Source: Sphingopyxis flava
GTDB taxonomy: Bacteria > Pseudomonadota > Alphaproteobacteria > Sphingomonadales > Sphingomonadaceae
NCBI RefSeq assembly: GCF_900168005.1
Contig: NZ_FUYP01000011.1
Span: forward strand, 60,792 to 124,791
Reading direction: 5' to 3'
Length of the DNA stretch: 64,000 nt
This document shows positions 26,369-33,735 of this stretch, piece by piece. The notes under the pieces were generated by a model, which worked only from the letters and a program-made list of their open reading frames with translations, was not told the DNA's origin and searched no databases. The position numbers and the translations under genes are program-made. Positions within the stretch are counted from its first letter, which is position 1; each line of letters begins with the position of its first letter.

Positions 26369-26863
26369 ATGTCGCAAATTCTTGACGACCTCGTGCGCGC
26401 GCAGCGCGTCCGCACCAACGCCGAGCAGCTCGCGCGCTGGACCGATCCGACCCCTGACGGGCTCGAAGCAAGCCCGGGGTATATTCCGGGTTTTCGGGCG
26501 GCCCGAAACCGGCGACTTCCACGGCCCGAATTCCGCGAGATCAACCGCAAGATCCCGGTCGAGCAGCTGCGCCAGTCGATTGTCGAGGAACGCAAGGTCT
26601 TGCGCGCCATGCTTGAGGGCGCGGGCGTTGAAAGCCGCACCTACAAGCCCGACCCCTCGCTCCGCCCGAACAAGCCCTTTACCGCCATTTTCAAGCACAA
26701 TGATGAATTGCGCCTGGACGCGACCCAGGAAGAGCGCGAGCGCCGCGCGCAGCAGCACGAAAACTGGGTAATTACCCAAAAAGCCGAGAATGCCCGCCTT
26801 GCCGCGCTCAAGTTCGAGCGCATGGCCAACGCCTATCACAAGGCGATGAACCCGGACGACTAA
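26369..26863 (+). CDS. Unknown basic/helical protein of the cassette
   Basis: 164 residues from ATG 26369 (AAAAGGG upstream); this start was chosen because it lies after the terminator. Arg-rich and charged, with IPVEQLRQSIVEERKVLRAM as a clear helix. A GGGTAATTACCC copy is embedded in codons 132-136 (WVITQ). No family recognised. A large hairpin follows the gene. Confidence 0.65.
   Translation: MSQILDDLVRAQRVRTNAEQLARWTDPTPDGLEASPGYIPGFRAARNRRLPRPEFREINRKIPVEQLRQSIVEERKVLRAMLEGAGVESRTYKPDPSLRPNKPFTAIFKHNDELRLDATQEERERRAQQHENWVITQKAENARLAALKFERMANAYHKAMNPDD
26766..26777. promoter_or_regulatory. GGGTAATTACCC palindrome within a gene
   Basis: Perfect 12-bp palindrome inside the 26369-26863 coding region; third copy of the motif in the cassette. 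An intragenic operator would be unusual. Confidence 0.4.
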
Positions 26864-26880
26864 GTCCCTGACAATCTGAA

Positions 26881-26922
26881 ACAAATCACCCCGGAGCGGC
26901 ACCGCTTTCCGGGGTGATTTGT
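26881..26922 (+). terminator. Strong hairpin terminator
   Basis: A 15-bp perfect stem (26881-26895 with 26908-26922) encloses a second short stem. It lies 17 nt after the stop codon. There is no T run beyond the TTTGT end of the stem. Confidence 0.7.
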
Positions 26923-26946
26923 CGTGCGCGTCGCGCACGCATTCAC

Positions 26947-26963
26947 AAGTCGCTGTGCGACTT
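26947..26963. repeat. Dispersed palindrome AAGTCGCTGTGCGACTT
   Basis: Perfect 17-bp copy in the gap between terminator and the next gene, 22 nt before the ATG at 26986. Its place at the head of a new gene block favours an operator or leader function here. Confidence 0.7.
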
Positions 26964-26985
26964 CCCATCGAAGGAGAGACGAATC

Positions 26986-27168
26986 ATGCCTGTTTGGAAC
27001 ATTCTTCAACTCGACCTCGGAGCGCTCCCTGAAACCCGGCGCTTCGCGGCTCAGGGTTTCACCATCCTTCCGGCCGCGTGCCGTGACGGGGTCGTCGGTC
27101 TTTTGAACGCGGCGACCGGTCAGCAGCTGCGCGTCCGCCTTTCCAATGGGGAGATCCGTAATGTCTGA
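26986..27168 (+). CDS. Small unknown protein
   Basis: 60 residues with a strong ribosome binding site GAAGGAGAG 8 nt before the ATG. Short beta/alpha protein, no motif recognised. It opens a series of overlapping genes (overlap 27161-27168 with the next). Confidence 0.65.
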   Translation: MPVWNILQLDLGALPETRRFAAQGFTILPAACRDGVVGLLNAATGQQLRVRLSNGEIRNV

Positions 27169-27541
27169 TTTTGAGCTTGATATCGACTTCGCCGACGTCG
27201 TCGACGAGCCCGTAGACCTCGGCGAGACCAACTCGGAGGTTTTTGAGCGGCATCTTCGCTCGTTCAACGACCCCAGCCCGCGCTTTGCGCAGTCCCGCCT
27301 CGCCGAGGAAGCCGCCCTCTTCCAGGCCAATCTCATGGTCCGGGCCGGCCGCCAGGGCAAATATGAGGAAGCCGCGCGCATCTATGACCGCTTCGTCGCG
27401 ACTTTCGAGCGCACCCGCCACCCCGACCTCAGCCTCAAGCGCGTCGTCAAGCGCCTCGGCCGGGACAAGGCACGTCTCGTGGGCGTGGACGAGCGCGTGA
27501 TCGAGGACGCCATCCGTAATTGGAAGAGGTACGCGCTGTGA
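27161..27541 (+). CDS. Unknown acidic/helical protein
   Basis: 126 residues from ATG 27161, which overlaps the preceding stop codon by 8 nt. Acidic N-terminus, then a TPR-like helical stretch (AGRQGKYEEAARIYDRFV) and a basic end. No family recognised. Confidence 0.65.
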   Translation: MSDFELDIDFADVVDEPVDLGETNSEVFERHLRSFNDPSPRFAQSRLAEEAALFQANLMVRAGRQGKYEEAARIYDRFVATFERTRHPDLSLKRVVKRLGRDKARLVGVDERVIEDAIRNWKRYAL

Positions 27542-27855
27542 TGCGCGTCCTGGGCCTCCTCGTGGTCGTGCTGGGGGTCGTCGTCGTGGCGGCCCCCATG
27601 CCTCTCGACGATCTTCTCGCAGCGTTCCTGCGCCTTCTCGGGGTCGTGGCGGTGCTCCTGGGCGTCTGGATCTTCACGACGCCCAACGCTGAGCCCCGCG
27701 ACAAGTTCGAGGACTATGTCTTCGACCACGTCGACGCCGTGCGCGACCTCTTCGACGACGCGCGGGACCGGCTCATGCGCGACGACGTCGCCAACATCGA
27801 CGACCGGGTCTGCCGCCACGCCGAGGTCATTTTAGGGAGCAAATACTATGCTTAG
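27541..27855 (+). CDS. Small membrane protein
   Basis: 104 residues; ATG at 27541 overlaps the previous stop (TGATG). Two predicted membrane helices at about 3-19 and 27-45, then an acidic cytoplasmic tail of about 55 residues. Unknown role; may be a superinfection or lysis factor. Confidence 0.6.
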   Translation: MRVLGLLVVVLGVVVVAAPMPLDDLLAAFLRLLGVVAVLLGVWIFTTPNAEPRDKFEDYVFDHVDAVRDLFDDARDRLMRDDVANIDDRVCRHAEVILGSKYYA

Positions 27856-28054
27856 TTCACGCCAACGCATCGACGAGGAGAGGACTATCCCGCTCGAGCG
27901 CTACGCCGAGGACGGTTTTGCCAGCCGCTACGACTACCTCCTCGACCTCGCCGACTGCTACGACCACGACATGGTCTTCATGCTGGCGGACCTCCTCGGC
28001 CCCGAGGAGGACTTCGACGGGCTGATCACGATGCTTGAGGATCAGTTCCTGTGA
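27848..28054 (+). CDS. Small acidic protein
   Basis: 68 residues, ATG preceded by TTAGGGAGC. Many Asp/Glu and Tyr, predicted helical. Acidic small phage proteins often mimic DNA or bind host enzymes; no evidence beyond composition. Confidence 0.6.
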   Translation: MLSSRQRIDEERTIPLERYAEDGFASRYDYLLDLADCYDHDMVFMLADLLGPEEDFDGLITMLEDQFL

Positions 28055-28214
28055 GCGACGCCGGCTCCGTCTCATCACCGACGACGCCAGGGCGTGGTGC
28101 GCCCGCCACCTCCCGGACGACGCCCCGATGTGGGGCAATTCCTACGCCGTCGAGCCGCGCTTCGTCGAGGATATTCTCGTCGGCATCCATGAGGAAGGAT
28201 TGAGTTATGCGTGA
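28035..28214 (+). CDS. Small unknown protein (non-ATG start)
   Basis: 59 residues if started at TTG 28035; no ATG or GTG is available in this frame before codon 33. The peptide DDARAWCARHLPDDAPMWGN reads as a real protein, and the frame overlaps both neighbours as is the rule here. Start uncertain. Confidence 0.45.
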   Translation: MRISSCERRRLRLITDDARAWCARHLPDDAPMWGNSYAVEPRFVEDILVGIHEEGLSYA

Positions 28215-28446
28215 TAGTCCCTGGATCATTGTGGGCCTGCTCTGCTGGCCCCTCGCGCTCCTGCTCCACCTCTCCAACGACGACGACCACGACAAGGCCG
28301 AGGTCGTGGCGGAACCGCTCTACCAGTTCGAGGTCATCGACCGCGGCGACGTCTACGTCGTCGACTATGGCCTGACGCTGGAGGATTGCCAGAAGCTGAA
28401 GGGTGGATACTGCCGTGCTGTTCGATATGGATATCCTGTCCGGTAA
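28207..28446 (+). CDS. Small protein with N-terminal membrane helix
   Basis: 79 residues. A membrane helix or signal anchor lies at about 6-22 (WIIVGLLCWPLALLLHL), followed by an acidic stretch and a small beta domain with two Cys. Overlaps the preceding gene. Function unknown. Confidence 0.6.
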   Translation: MRDSPWIIVGLLCWPLALLLHLSNDDDHDKAEVVAEPLYQFEVIDRGDVYVVDYGLTLEDCQKLKGGYCRAVRYGYPVR

Positions 28447-28822
28447 CCAGGCCAGCCCCAAATTCCAGAGCGTCCTCTATCGGCGGAGGCTCGAGCGCGT
28501 CAATCCGTTCTGGGTCTACGAGTTCGGTGTGCTTTGCCAGACACCGGGCTTCCGCCCGCGAGACCTCATGATCCTGATGCCGGGGCTACGCCGCGACCAG
28601 ATCGAGCGCGGCTTACGGGAAGTGGTCGTGCGCGAGGAGGACATCAGAAGGAATGTTGCCAGCGTGACCGAGGAAGATGCCGTGAAGTTCATGCAGCTGG
28701 GCGCGTTGCCGAGCTATTCGGTCGCACTTGTGCGATCTGGGGCCACTGTTCATGGCGTCGATGCGCGGGTGCTTAGGCGAGCGAAACGGTCAGGAAGGCT
28801 GCTTTTCAAGGGCAAACATTAA
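28403..28822 (+). CDS. Unknown protein before the AT-rich locus
   Basis: 139 residues from GTG 28403 (GTG 28415 is an alternative). Mixed alpha/beta, basic C-terminus (RRAKRSGRLLFKGKH). Its stop lies inside the left arm of the long inverted repeat that begins at 28818. No family recognised. Confidence 0.6.
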   Translation: MDTAVLFDMDILSGNQASPKFQSVLYRRRLERVNPFWVYEFGVLCQTPGFRPRDLMILMPGLRRDQIERGLREVVVREEDIRRNVASVTEEDAVKFMQLGALPSYSVALVRSGATVHGVDARVLRRAKRSGRLLFKGKH

Positions 28823-28892
28823 CAATCGGGGCGGTTCGATTGCTCTATGGAGAGTTTGTTTTGTGCTAGTCGCTGTGCGACTTGTTGGTGAG

Positions 28893-28931
28893 AGTGCCTA
28901 TTTTTTAGGCAGTGCCTAAAAAATAGGCACT
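28893..28931. repeat. 39-nt near-perfect palindrome
   Basis: 19-nt arms AGTGCCTATTTTTTAGGCA and its exact complement around one G (28912). As RNA it would form a hairpin with a T/A-rich middle; as DNA it could be a dimer-binding site. It is next to the left arm of the long inverted repeat. Confidence 0.75.
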
Positions 28932-28951
28932 GGGGGGCGAGTAAGGAATTT

Positions 28952-28979
28952 TTGGATATTTCCATATCCTATCTAATAT
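28952..28979 (+). promoter_or_regulatory. Sigma-70-like promoter candidate
   Basis: TTGGAT, 16-nt spacer, TAATAT, in the AT-rich centre of the inverted-repeat locus. It points to the small-gene region that starts at 29203. The match is moderate and AT-rich DNA gives chance hits. Confidence 0.4.
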
Positions 28980-29137
28980 ATTCCTATTCTCTACATTTGG
29001 TCTCTCTCTCTCTCTCTCTCTAAAAATATTTTTATATATAAGGGATGTTAATATCCTAATAGAAGTCGCACAGCGACTAGCACAAAACAAACTCTCTATA
29101 GAGTTATTGAACACCCCCGATTGTTAATATCCGAGTC

Positions 29138-29154
29138 AAGTCGCACAGCGACTT
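29138..29154. repeat. Dispersed palindrome AAGTCGCACAGCGACTT
   Basis: Perfect 17-bp copy just outside the right arm of the long inverted repeat and 49 nt before the gene at 29203; third copy within 290 bp. Confidence 0.7.
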
Positions 29155-29202
29155 CTCCGTTCGCCCACGACAACGGCGACGACCAGCGCCACAACCTGGG
29201 CC

Positions 29203-29604
29203 ATGACGACCTACCCCTTCAAAGAGCTCACCACTCCCGGTGACAGCTTCCCCTTCCCGCCCGAGAAATACGCCTCGGTCCGCAGCGCTGCCAGCCAGTA
29301 CGCCAAGCGCCACGGCGTCCGCCTGAAGATCCACCAGGGCCGGGTCTACCTGCGTCACCCGCAGGAAGTCGTTGCCCCCGCCCCTCAGGCGACCCCCCTG
29401 CCACCGTTCAGCCTCCACGACACCCTCGACGAGACCCTCCGCTCCCTCACCCGCCCCGGCGACGCCATTTCGATCCACTGCCCCCACTACCCCACCATGT
29501 GGCGGCGCCTCACCCGCGCCTGCCAGCGCCTTCTCCCGAACCGCCACTTCAACTTCCGCAAAGTCCGCGGGGAGCCGGTCATCGTCATCACAAGGACCGC
29601 CTGA
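29203..29604 (+). CDS. Unknown protein with two copies of a small alpha/beta domain
   Basis: 133 residues. Two similar units of about 45 residues: GDSFPFPP...ASQYAKRHGVRLKIHQGRVYLR at 13-52 and GDAISIHC...CQRLLPNRHFNFRKVRGEPVIVIT at 86-131. The next gene holds a third copy. The pattern (Gly-Asp, strand, basic helix, strand-turn-strand) suggests a small nucleic-acid-binding domain, but this is inference. Confidence 0.65.
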   Translation: MTTYPFKELTTPGDSFPFPPEKYASVRSAASQYAKRHGVRLKIHQGRVYLRHPQEVVAPAPQATPLPPFSLHDTLDETLRSLTRPGDAISIHCPHYPTMWRRLTRACQRLLPNRHFNFRKVRGEPVIVITRTA

Positions 29605-29825
29605 TGCGCCTCGAGATCATCATTGAGCCCGACGACCGCCCGGTCCTTCGCCTGTTGCTGAAGAAGCTCCAGCCCGGAGACCAACTCATCCTCAAGACCC
29701 TCCCCGGTCACGGTGTCGTCAAACCCCGAAACCGCCTCAGCCGGGCGCTCCAACGCTCGCATCAAAAATTCAACGTCACCGTCGACCGCGAGATCGGCCG
29801 GATCATCTGTGAAAGGACCTCATGA
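29604..29825 (+). CDS. Single-domain paralogue of the preceding protein
   Basis: 73 residues; ATG 29604 overlaps the preceding stop (TGATG). Sequence GDQLILKT...LSRALQRSHQKFNVTVDREIGRIICER repeats the unit seen twice in the preceding gene. Basic, unknown function. Confidence 0.65.
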   Translation: MRLEIIIEPDDRPVLRLLLKKLQPGDQLILKTLPGHGVVKPRNRLSRALQRSHQKFNVTVDREIGRIICERTS

Positions 29826-30151
29826 TGCCCACCCGAACCATCACCACCAAGTTCTGGACCATCCGCCAGAACAATAGCGGCGGCTACTTCGACGAAGACG
29901 CCTCCAGGGGTATCGGTCTCGCGCTTTGTGTCGAAGCCCTTGACCGCGACGATGCCGTGCGCCGGCTCGACGCCATCATCCAGGGCTACGACGACAGCGG
30001 CTCCTGTCCATGCTGCGGCCCTCGCTGGGACACCTACCTCTTCGAGGAAGGCACCGAAGAGCCCGAGACCCCTTACGGCGGCCGCCCCCTCGACTACGGC
30101 TACGTCCATTACATCGACGGGCGCATCGAAGCCCGCAACGAAGGAGCCTGA
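29822..30151 (+). CDS. Unknown protein with CPCCGPRWD motif
   Basis: 109 residues. CPCCGPRW near residue 62 could bind a metal; the rest is alpha/beta with an acidic end. Phage proteins with this Cys motif are common in large siphophages but without known role. Overlaps the previous stop (ATGA). Confidence 0.65.
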   Translation: MMPTRTITTKFWTIRQNNSGGYFDEDASRGIGLALCVEALDRDDAVRRLDAIIQGYDDSGSCPCCGPRWDTYLFEEGTEEPETPYGGRPLDYGYVHYIDGRIEARNEGA

Positions 30152-30153
30152 CC

Positions 30154-30216
30154 ATGGGCCTCGACCGCTGCCTCGCCAAGCCCGAGTTCGACTACGAGTA
30201 TCACTCGTCGTGGTGA
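30154..30216 (+). CDS. Tiny open frame, 20 residues
   Basis: ATG 30154 has an excellent ribosome binding site (AAGGAG, 8-nt gap) and the frame ends at 30216, overlapping the GTG start of the next gene. The peptide is MGLDRCLAKPEFDYEYHSSW. It could be a leader peptide coupling translation, or a truncated gene. Whether the product is stable is unknown. Confidence 0.4.
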   Translation: MGLDRCLAKPEFDYEYHSSW

Positions 30217-30521
30217 CCCTCGCTCAAGCCATCGACAACACCATCGCATGGCTCGAAACCGACCCGCTTGACCGCTGCAGGGGCAACCTCGCCGAGGACG
30301 AATACAACAACAGGGTAAACGTGCTCGACCCCCGCGCCTGCTACTGGTGCGCCCTCGGCTACCTCGCCCGCGAGCTCGAGCTCGACGCCTCCATCACCGA
30401 CGAGGTCTGCGCGATCCTCCCCGACGTCCGGCTCGACGAAATCTGGGTCGACAACGACCGGAACCACCTCTCCCGCGTCATCCAGAACCTCCGCACCATC
30501 AAGGACCACATCCATGACTGA
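30210..30521 (+). CDS. Unknown acidic protein
   Basis: 103 residues from GTG 30210 (GTG 30213 also possible). Helical and acidic with DPRACYWCALGYLARELEL near the middle; a WCALG segment resembling small phage DUF6197-type proteins. Overlaps the tiny frame upstream and the next gene downstream. Confidence 0.6.
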   Translation: MVTLAQAIDNTIAWLETDPLDRCRGNLAEDEYNNRVNVLDPRACYWCALGYLARELELDASITDEVCAILPDVRLDEIWVDNDRNHLSRVIQNLRTIKDHIHD

Positions 30522-31626
30522 CAAAATCAACTGGGGTCCCGCGATCCCGACCCCCAACGGCCGCCCTTCGTGGTTGCTCGACACCGAAACTGTCGTCGAC
30601 CTCCAGACCGCATCCGGCTGGCGCTGCTCCGAGCGCGGCGCAGGCAATCCGGCCTACAACTGGTGCTGGCATGTCATCAAAGCCATCCGCCTCCCCGAGG
30701 GCCACGCCTACTACCTCGCAACCGACAAGGGCTTCACCTACTGGCCGGGCGGCGAGAGCGCGCCCGAGGACTATGACGGCGGCGAGATCCTTTACCGCGA
30801 TGGCACCGTCTTCGACGACGCCGCGGATCGCAGCTGGGAGCACGCCCCGACCAGGAGCCGGTTCTATCCCGAATACGACATCATCGGCTACCGTCCCGCC
30901 GACCAGAAATACGGCGACCGCATCATCGTGAACGGGGTCGCCCCCGACTGGCTCCGCGAAGACGACATCGGTCTCTTTGAAAACACGCCCGACGACTGGC
31001 TCGGAGAAAACGGCAAAACTCTCCTGTGGTGGGTATGGGGTGGCAAAGGAGACTGCCCGATCAGCATCCGCCTCCCCAAAGACCACCCCTACTACACGGT
31101 CCAGCGCTACAACCAGGAGCACGGCACCGACTTCGTCTACTGGCCGGGCGGTGATAACGCGCCGGCTGACTGGGACGGCAAGGAAGTTATCTTCCGTGAC
31201 CGCACGCTGTGGAAGACACCCTCTCCATATGCCATTTGGGACCACCGCGGCAATTGCGCCGGCGACATCATTGGCTACCGCCGTGCCGTCGCCCCCGAAA
31301 CCCCAACCCGGCGCGTCAAATACACCGGCATCTGGTCACCGGACCGGAGGGGCAAGACCGGCACAGTCACCGGCGACCCCACCGCGCTTCACGGCGGCGT
31401 CTGGGACGACGGCGAGATCTGGATCGGATATCTTGAGACCAATCTTACCGATCTGGAAGAGGAAGACCCCGACACGGTCGAGATCAAGCGCATGACCGAG
31501 AGCGAGGCCCGAGCATTCTACGTCCGCAACGGAAGTCCCTTTCAAAGCGCCGAGACTAACCTCGTTCTCGTGCTCAAGGAGCTCGGCCTCATCAAGCCCG
31601 AGCCCACCGTCGAGGTTCGAGCGTGA
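30514..31626 (+). CDS. Unknown protein with internal duplication
   Basis: 370 residues, one of the larger unknown genes. Two copies of a Trp/Tyr-rich unit: YWPGGESAPEDYDGGEILYR at about 79-98 with DIIGYRPA at 125, and YWPGGDNAPADWDGKEVIFR near 209 with DIIGYRRA at 250. The C-terminus has a separate helical part. No signal peptide. Function unknown. Confidence 0.7.
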   Translation: MTDKINWGPAIPTPNGRPSWLLDTETVVDLQTASGWRCSERGAGNPAYNWCWHVIKAIRLPEGHAYYLATDKGFTYWPGGESAPEDYDGGEILYRDGTVFDDAADRSWEHAPTRSRFYPEYDIIGYRPADQKYGDRIIVNGVAPDWLREDDIGLFENTPDDWLGENGKTLLWWVWGGKGDCPISIRLPKDHPYYTVQRYNQEHGTDFVYWPGGDNAPADWDGKEVIFRDRTLWKTPSPYAIWDHRGNCAGDIIGYRRAVAPETPTRRVKYTGIWSPDRRGKTGTVTGDPTALHGGVWDDGEIWIGYLETNLTDLEEEDPDTVEIKRMTESEARAFYVRNGSPFQSAETNLVLVLKELGLIKPEPTVEVRA

Positions 31627-31853
31627 TTGACTGGGATAGGCCCATCGAGGCCGTGCCACGCGACGGCGGGCCGGCCTTTCGGGTCAAGATAGACCGCACC
31701 TATCACCATCGCCCGGACGCCGCCCCCGTCGAGTTTCCAACCAGCCCCTGGACCTCGGAAGTGCGCGGGGCGTGCACCCACTACGTCAACAACGACGGCA
31801 CGCTCTTTGCCGCCGACGAGAAGACGCGATTCACTGTGAGGAATTCTCAATGA
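31623..31853 (+). CDS. Small unknown protein
   Basis: 76 residues, GTG start overlapping the preceding stop (GTGA). Trp/Pro/His-rich N-terminus; MIDWDRPIEAVPRDGGPAF resembles short phage proteins often found as a first domain before larger ones. No function known. Confidence 0.6.
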   Translation: MIDWDRPIEAVPRDGGPAFRVKIDRTYHHRPDAAPVEFPTSPWTSEVRGACTHYVNNDGTLFAADEKTRFTVRNSQ

Positions 31854-32170
31854 CCACAATCGACCTCAACAACCTCACCCAAGCCCACGTCGACGAGGCC
31901 GCACCCCACATCGGCAAGTGCACCTATTCGGCGCCCTGCATCATCGGCGCAATGATGACTCCCGAGGAACGCGAGGCCGCGGATGAACCGCTGCGCGGCG
32001 GCCGCGACCCCTCGGTGATCAGCATGCTTGTTGCCGACCACCGAGTGCATCTCGCCGACCCGGACCAGCTCCAGGAGCTGTCAGACCTCCAGTACGCCTT
32101 CGACACGAGCAACACCACCGCGCTCACCCGTCTTCTCGCCAAAAGGGGACTCGCATGGCCGACGATCTGA
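31850..32170 (+). CDS. Unknown protein with CTYSAPCIIGAMM segment
   Basis: 106 residues from ATG 31850 (overlap with the previous stop). Acidic, helical, with two Cys near residues 24-30. Related short proteins exist in other phages, as I recall; no role known. Confidence 0.6.
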   Translation: MTTIDLNNLTQAHVDEAAPHIGKCTYSAPCIIGAMMTPEEREAADEPLRGGRDPSVISMLVADHRVHLADPDQLQELSDLQYAFDTSNTTALTRLLAKRGLAWPTI

Positions 32171-32472
32171 GAGCGGACCTCCAAGCCATCCGCGACCTCC
32201 TCGCCGACCCCCAGCGCTGGACGCAGCACTACTGCGGTCGCACCATCGAGGGCACACCCATTACCGTTCCCGCCCGCGAGGCTGTCTGCTTCTGCCTGAT
32301 GGGCGCCATTTACCAGACGCAGGGGTCCGACTTCGGCGGGAACATAAACGAAATCGAGGACCACCTGAACGCGAGCCCGCTCCTCAACGGCGTCTCCTAC
32401 GTCCGCTTCAACGACACCCACACCCACGCCGAAGTCCTCGCCCTGCTCGACGAGAGGATCGCTGCGCTATGA
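32155..32472 (+). CDS. DUF6197-like small protein
   Basis: 105 residues. Pattern LLADPQRWTQHYCGR ... EAVCFCLMGAIYQ resembles the DUF6197 family of small phage/actinobacterial proteins (assignment by eye). Helical; function unknown. Overlaps both neighbours. Confidence 0.6.
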   Translation: MADDLRADLQAIRDLLADPQRWTQHYCGRTIEGTPITVPAREAVCFCLMGAIYQTQGSDFGGNINEIEDHLNASPLLNGVSYVRFNDTHTHAEVLALLDERIAAL

Positions 32473-32735
32473 AGGTCATGGAACTCCGAGCCCTGCTCGC
32501 CGACATGCCCGGCGAGATGAACGTCTATCTCGTCAACGGCCACGGCGTTGCCGAGGCAAAGCACATCTTCAAGGCCAACCTCGTTGGCGTGGAACAGTTC
32601 TGCGAACTGCGCTCCTACTTCGAGGACCACACCCCGCAGTTCCTCGACATGAAGATCGAGCGCCGCACCGGCTTCGCCAACCGCGACGAGCTGATCGAGG
32701 CCTACCTCAAGCTCAAGGAGAACGCCGGTGATTGA
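32469..32735 (+). CDS. Small unknown protein
   Basis: 88 residues; ATG 32469 overlaps the previous stop. Starts MKVMELRALLADMPGEMNVYL, a form seen in many small phage proteins (helix, then strand). No function known. Confidence 0.6.
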   Translation: MKVMELRALLADMPGEMNVYLVNGHGVAEAKHIFKANLVGVEQFCELRSYFEDHTPQFLDMKIERRTGFANRDELIEAYLKLKENAGD

Positions 32736-32979
32736 GCTCGGCAAAACCTACCTGAACACCGAGGGCCAGAGCGTTCGCTACGTCATCTGCGCCCGCGTCG
32801 GCTCGCTCGACGACGACACGGGGCACGAACCCCTGCTCTTCTGGAACAACGAGGACGGTTTCGGGGCTCTCGCTACCGCTACCGTATTCACCGAGGAAGA
32901 GGCTCAGAGCTACGCCCTGCCCATTGCTGATGATCAGCCGGAATGGGTCGAATTGCCGCCCTACGTCAAGGAACTCTGA
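32728..32979 (+). CDS. Small unknown beta-rich protein
   Basis: 83 residues, GTG start inside the previous gene end. Starts with IELGKTYLNTEGQSVRYVI, an SH3-like strand pattern. Acidic C-terminal half. No family recognised. Confidence 0.6.
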   Translation: MIELGKTYLNTEGQSVRYVICARVGSLDDDTGHEPLLFWNNEDGFGALATATVFTEEEAQSYALPIADDQPEWVELPPYVKEL

Positions 32980-32980
32980 C

Positions 32981-33592
32981 ATGCGCCAAGGCAACGTCTT
33001 TAGCCAGTGGGTCGATCGCGACCCCAACGGCGACATATTCCTTCGCCTCCCCCTCGAGCTCGTCCACGACTGGGAGGACGCCAAGCGCGTCATCTGGGTG
33101 GACAACAGGGACGGCAGCTACACGCTGACTCCGGCCAAGGAAATGGCCAATAGCTATGGCGAGGCGCTTCGCGAAACGCGCAAAATCGTAGTCAACCGCT
33201 GTTACGGCGGCTTCAGCCTCAGCCACGAGGGCATGCTCGCCTACGCCCGGCACAAGGGTCTGACCCTCTATCCCCGCCAAGGGAAATTCAGTCTGGTCAA
33301 ATACTGGACCTACTGGCTGGTGCCGGAGCCGATCGAGGTCCCGGACAACTGGGCAACTCTCCCGTTGGAAGAGCGTCAGCGCATCAATGCCGAGTTTTCG
33401 GCGGCACGCATCTCGGACACAGACCTCGACCGCGACGACCCGGCCCTCATCGCCGCCGTCGAGGAGCTCGGCACCGCGGCGAATGGCGAGTTCGCCCAGC
33501 TCGAAATCGTTGAGATCCCCGACGACGTTGAATGGGAGATCTGCGAATACGACGGCGGCGAGTGGGTCGCCGAAAAGCATAGAACATGGTGA
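32981..33592 (+). CDS. Unknown acidic protein
   Basis: 203 residues from ATG 32981. Mixed fold; C-terminal 60 residues very acidic. YGEALRETRKIVVNRCYGGFSLSHEGML in the first half looks like a small enzyme-like or binding domain, but I know no family. Ends TGGTGATG, coupling to the next gene. Confidence 0.6.
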   Translation: MRQGNVFSQWVDRDPNGDIFLRLPLELVHDWEDAKRVIWVDNRDGSYTLTPAKEMANSYGEALRETRKIVVNRCYGGFSLSHEGMLAYARHKGLTLYPRQGKFSLVKYWTYWLVPEPIEVPDNWATLPLEERQRINAEFSAARISDTDLDRDDPALIAAVEELGTAANGEFAQLEIVEIPDDVEWEICEYDGGEWVAEKHRTW

Positions 33593-33735
33593 TGCCTCCC
33601 CGCCCCCGCCCCGTCGTCGGCGAATACGACCCCAAACTCCAGCGCGTTCGCACCCACAGCGACGACTTCTACGACCACCGCAAGGCCGTGCTCGACCGCA
33701 TTCGCCAAGCCCTTGCCGCGGAGAAACGCAAGTGA
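33592..33735 (+). CDS. Small basic protein
   Basis: 47 residues; ATG 33592 overlaps the preceding stop (an ATG two codons earlier is possible). Pro/Arg-rich start, then a basic helix (YDHRKAVLDRIRQALAAEKRK). Could bind nucleic acid. Confidence 0.5.
   Translation: MPPRPRPVVGEYDPKLQRVRTHSDDFYDHRKAVLDRIRQALAAEKRK

Larger units (their letters stand above)
28818..29128. repeat. AT-rich locus bounded by 66-nt inverted repeats
   Basis: The left arm 28818-28883 and right arm 29063-29128 are inverted copies; the inner 41 nt (28843-28883 against 29063-29103) differ at one base. Each arm contains a copy of the dispersed 17-bp palindrome. The 179 nt between them are strongly AT-rich for this genome, with a CT dinucleotide run (29001-29021) and a 39-nt palindrome. 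No gene is seen in 28823-29202. Candidate replication origin, recombination site or control region. Confidence 0.75.

Noticed and set aside
25274..26968. Long minus-strand open frame of 564 residues
   Set aside because: Covers the two plus-strand cassette genes, which have ribosome binding sites and their own terminators; the reverse frame also runs through palindromes and shows no domain.
28051..28200. GTG-started frame read as SDAGSVSSPTTP...
   Set aside because: Low-complexity Ser/Pro/Thr sequence typical of a shadow frame; the adjacent frame with RLITDDARAWC reads as protein.
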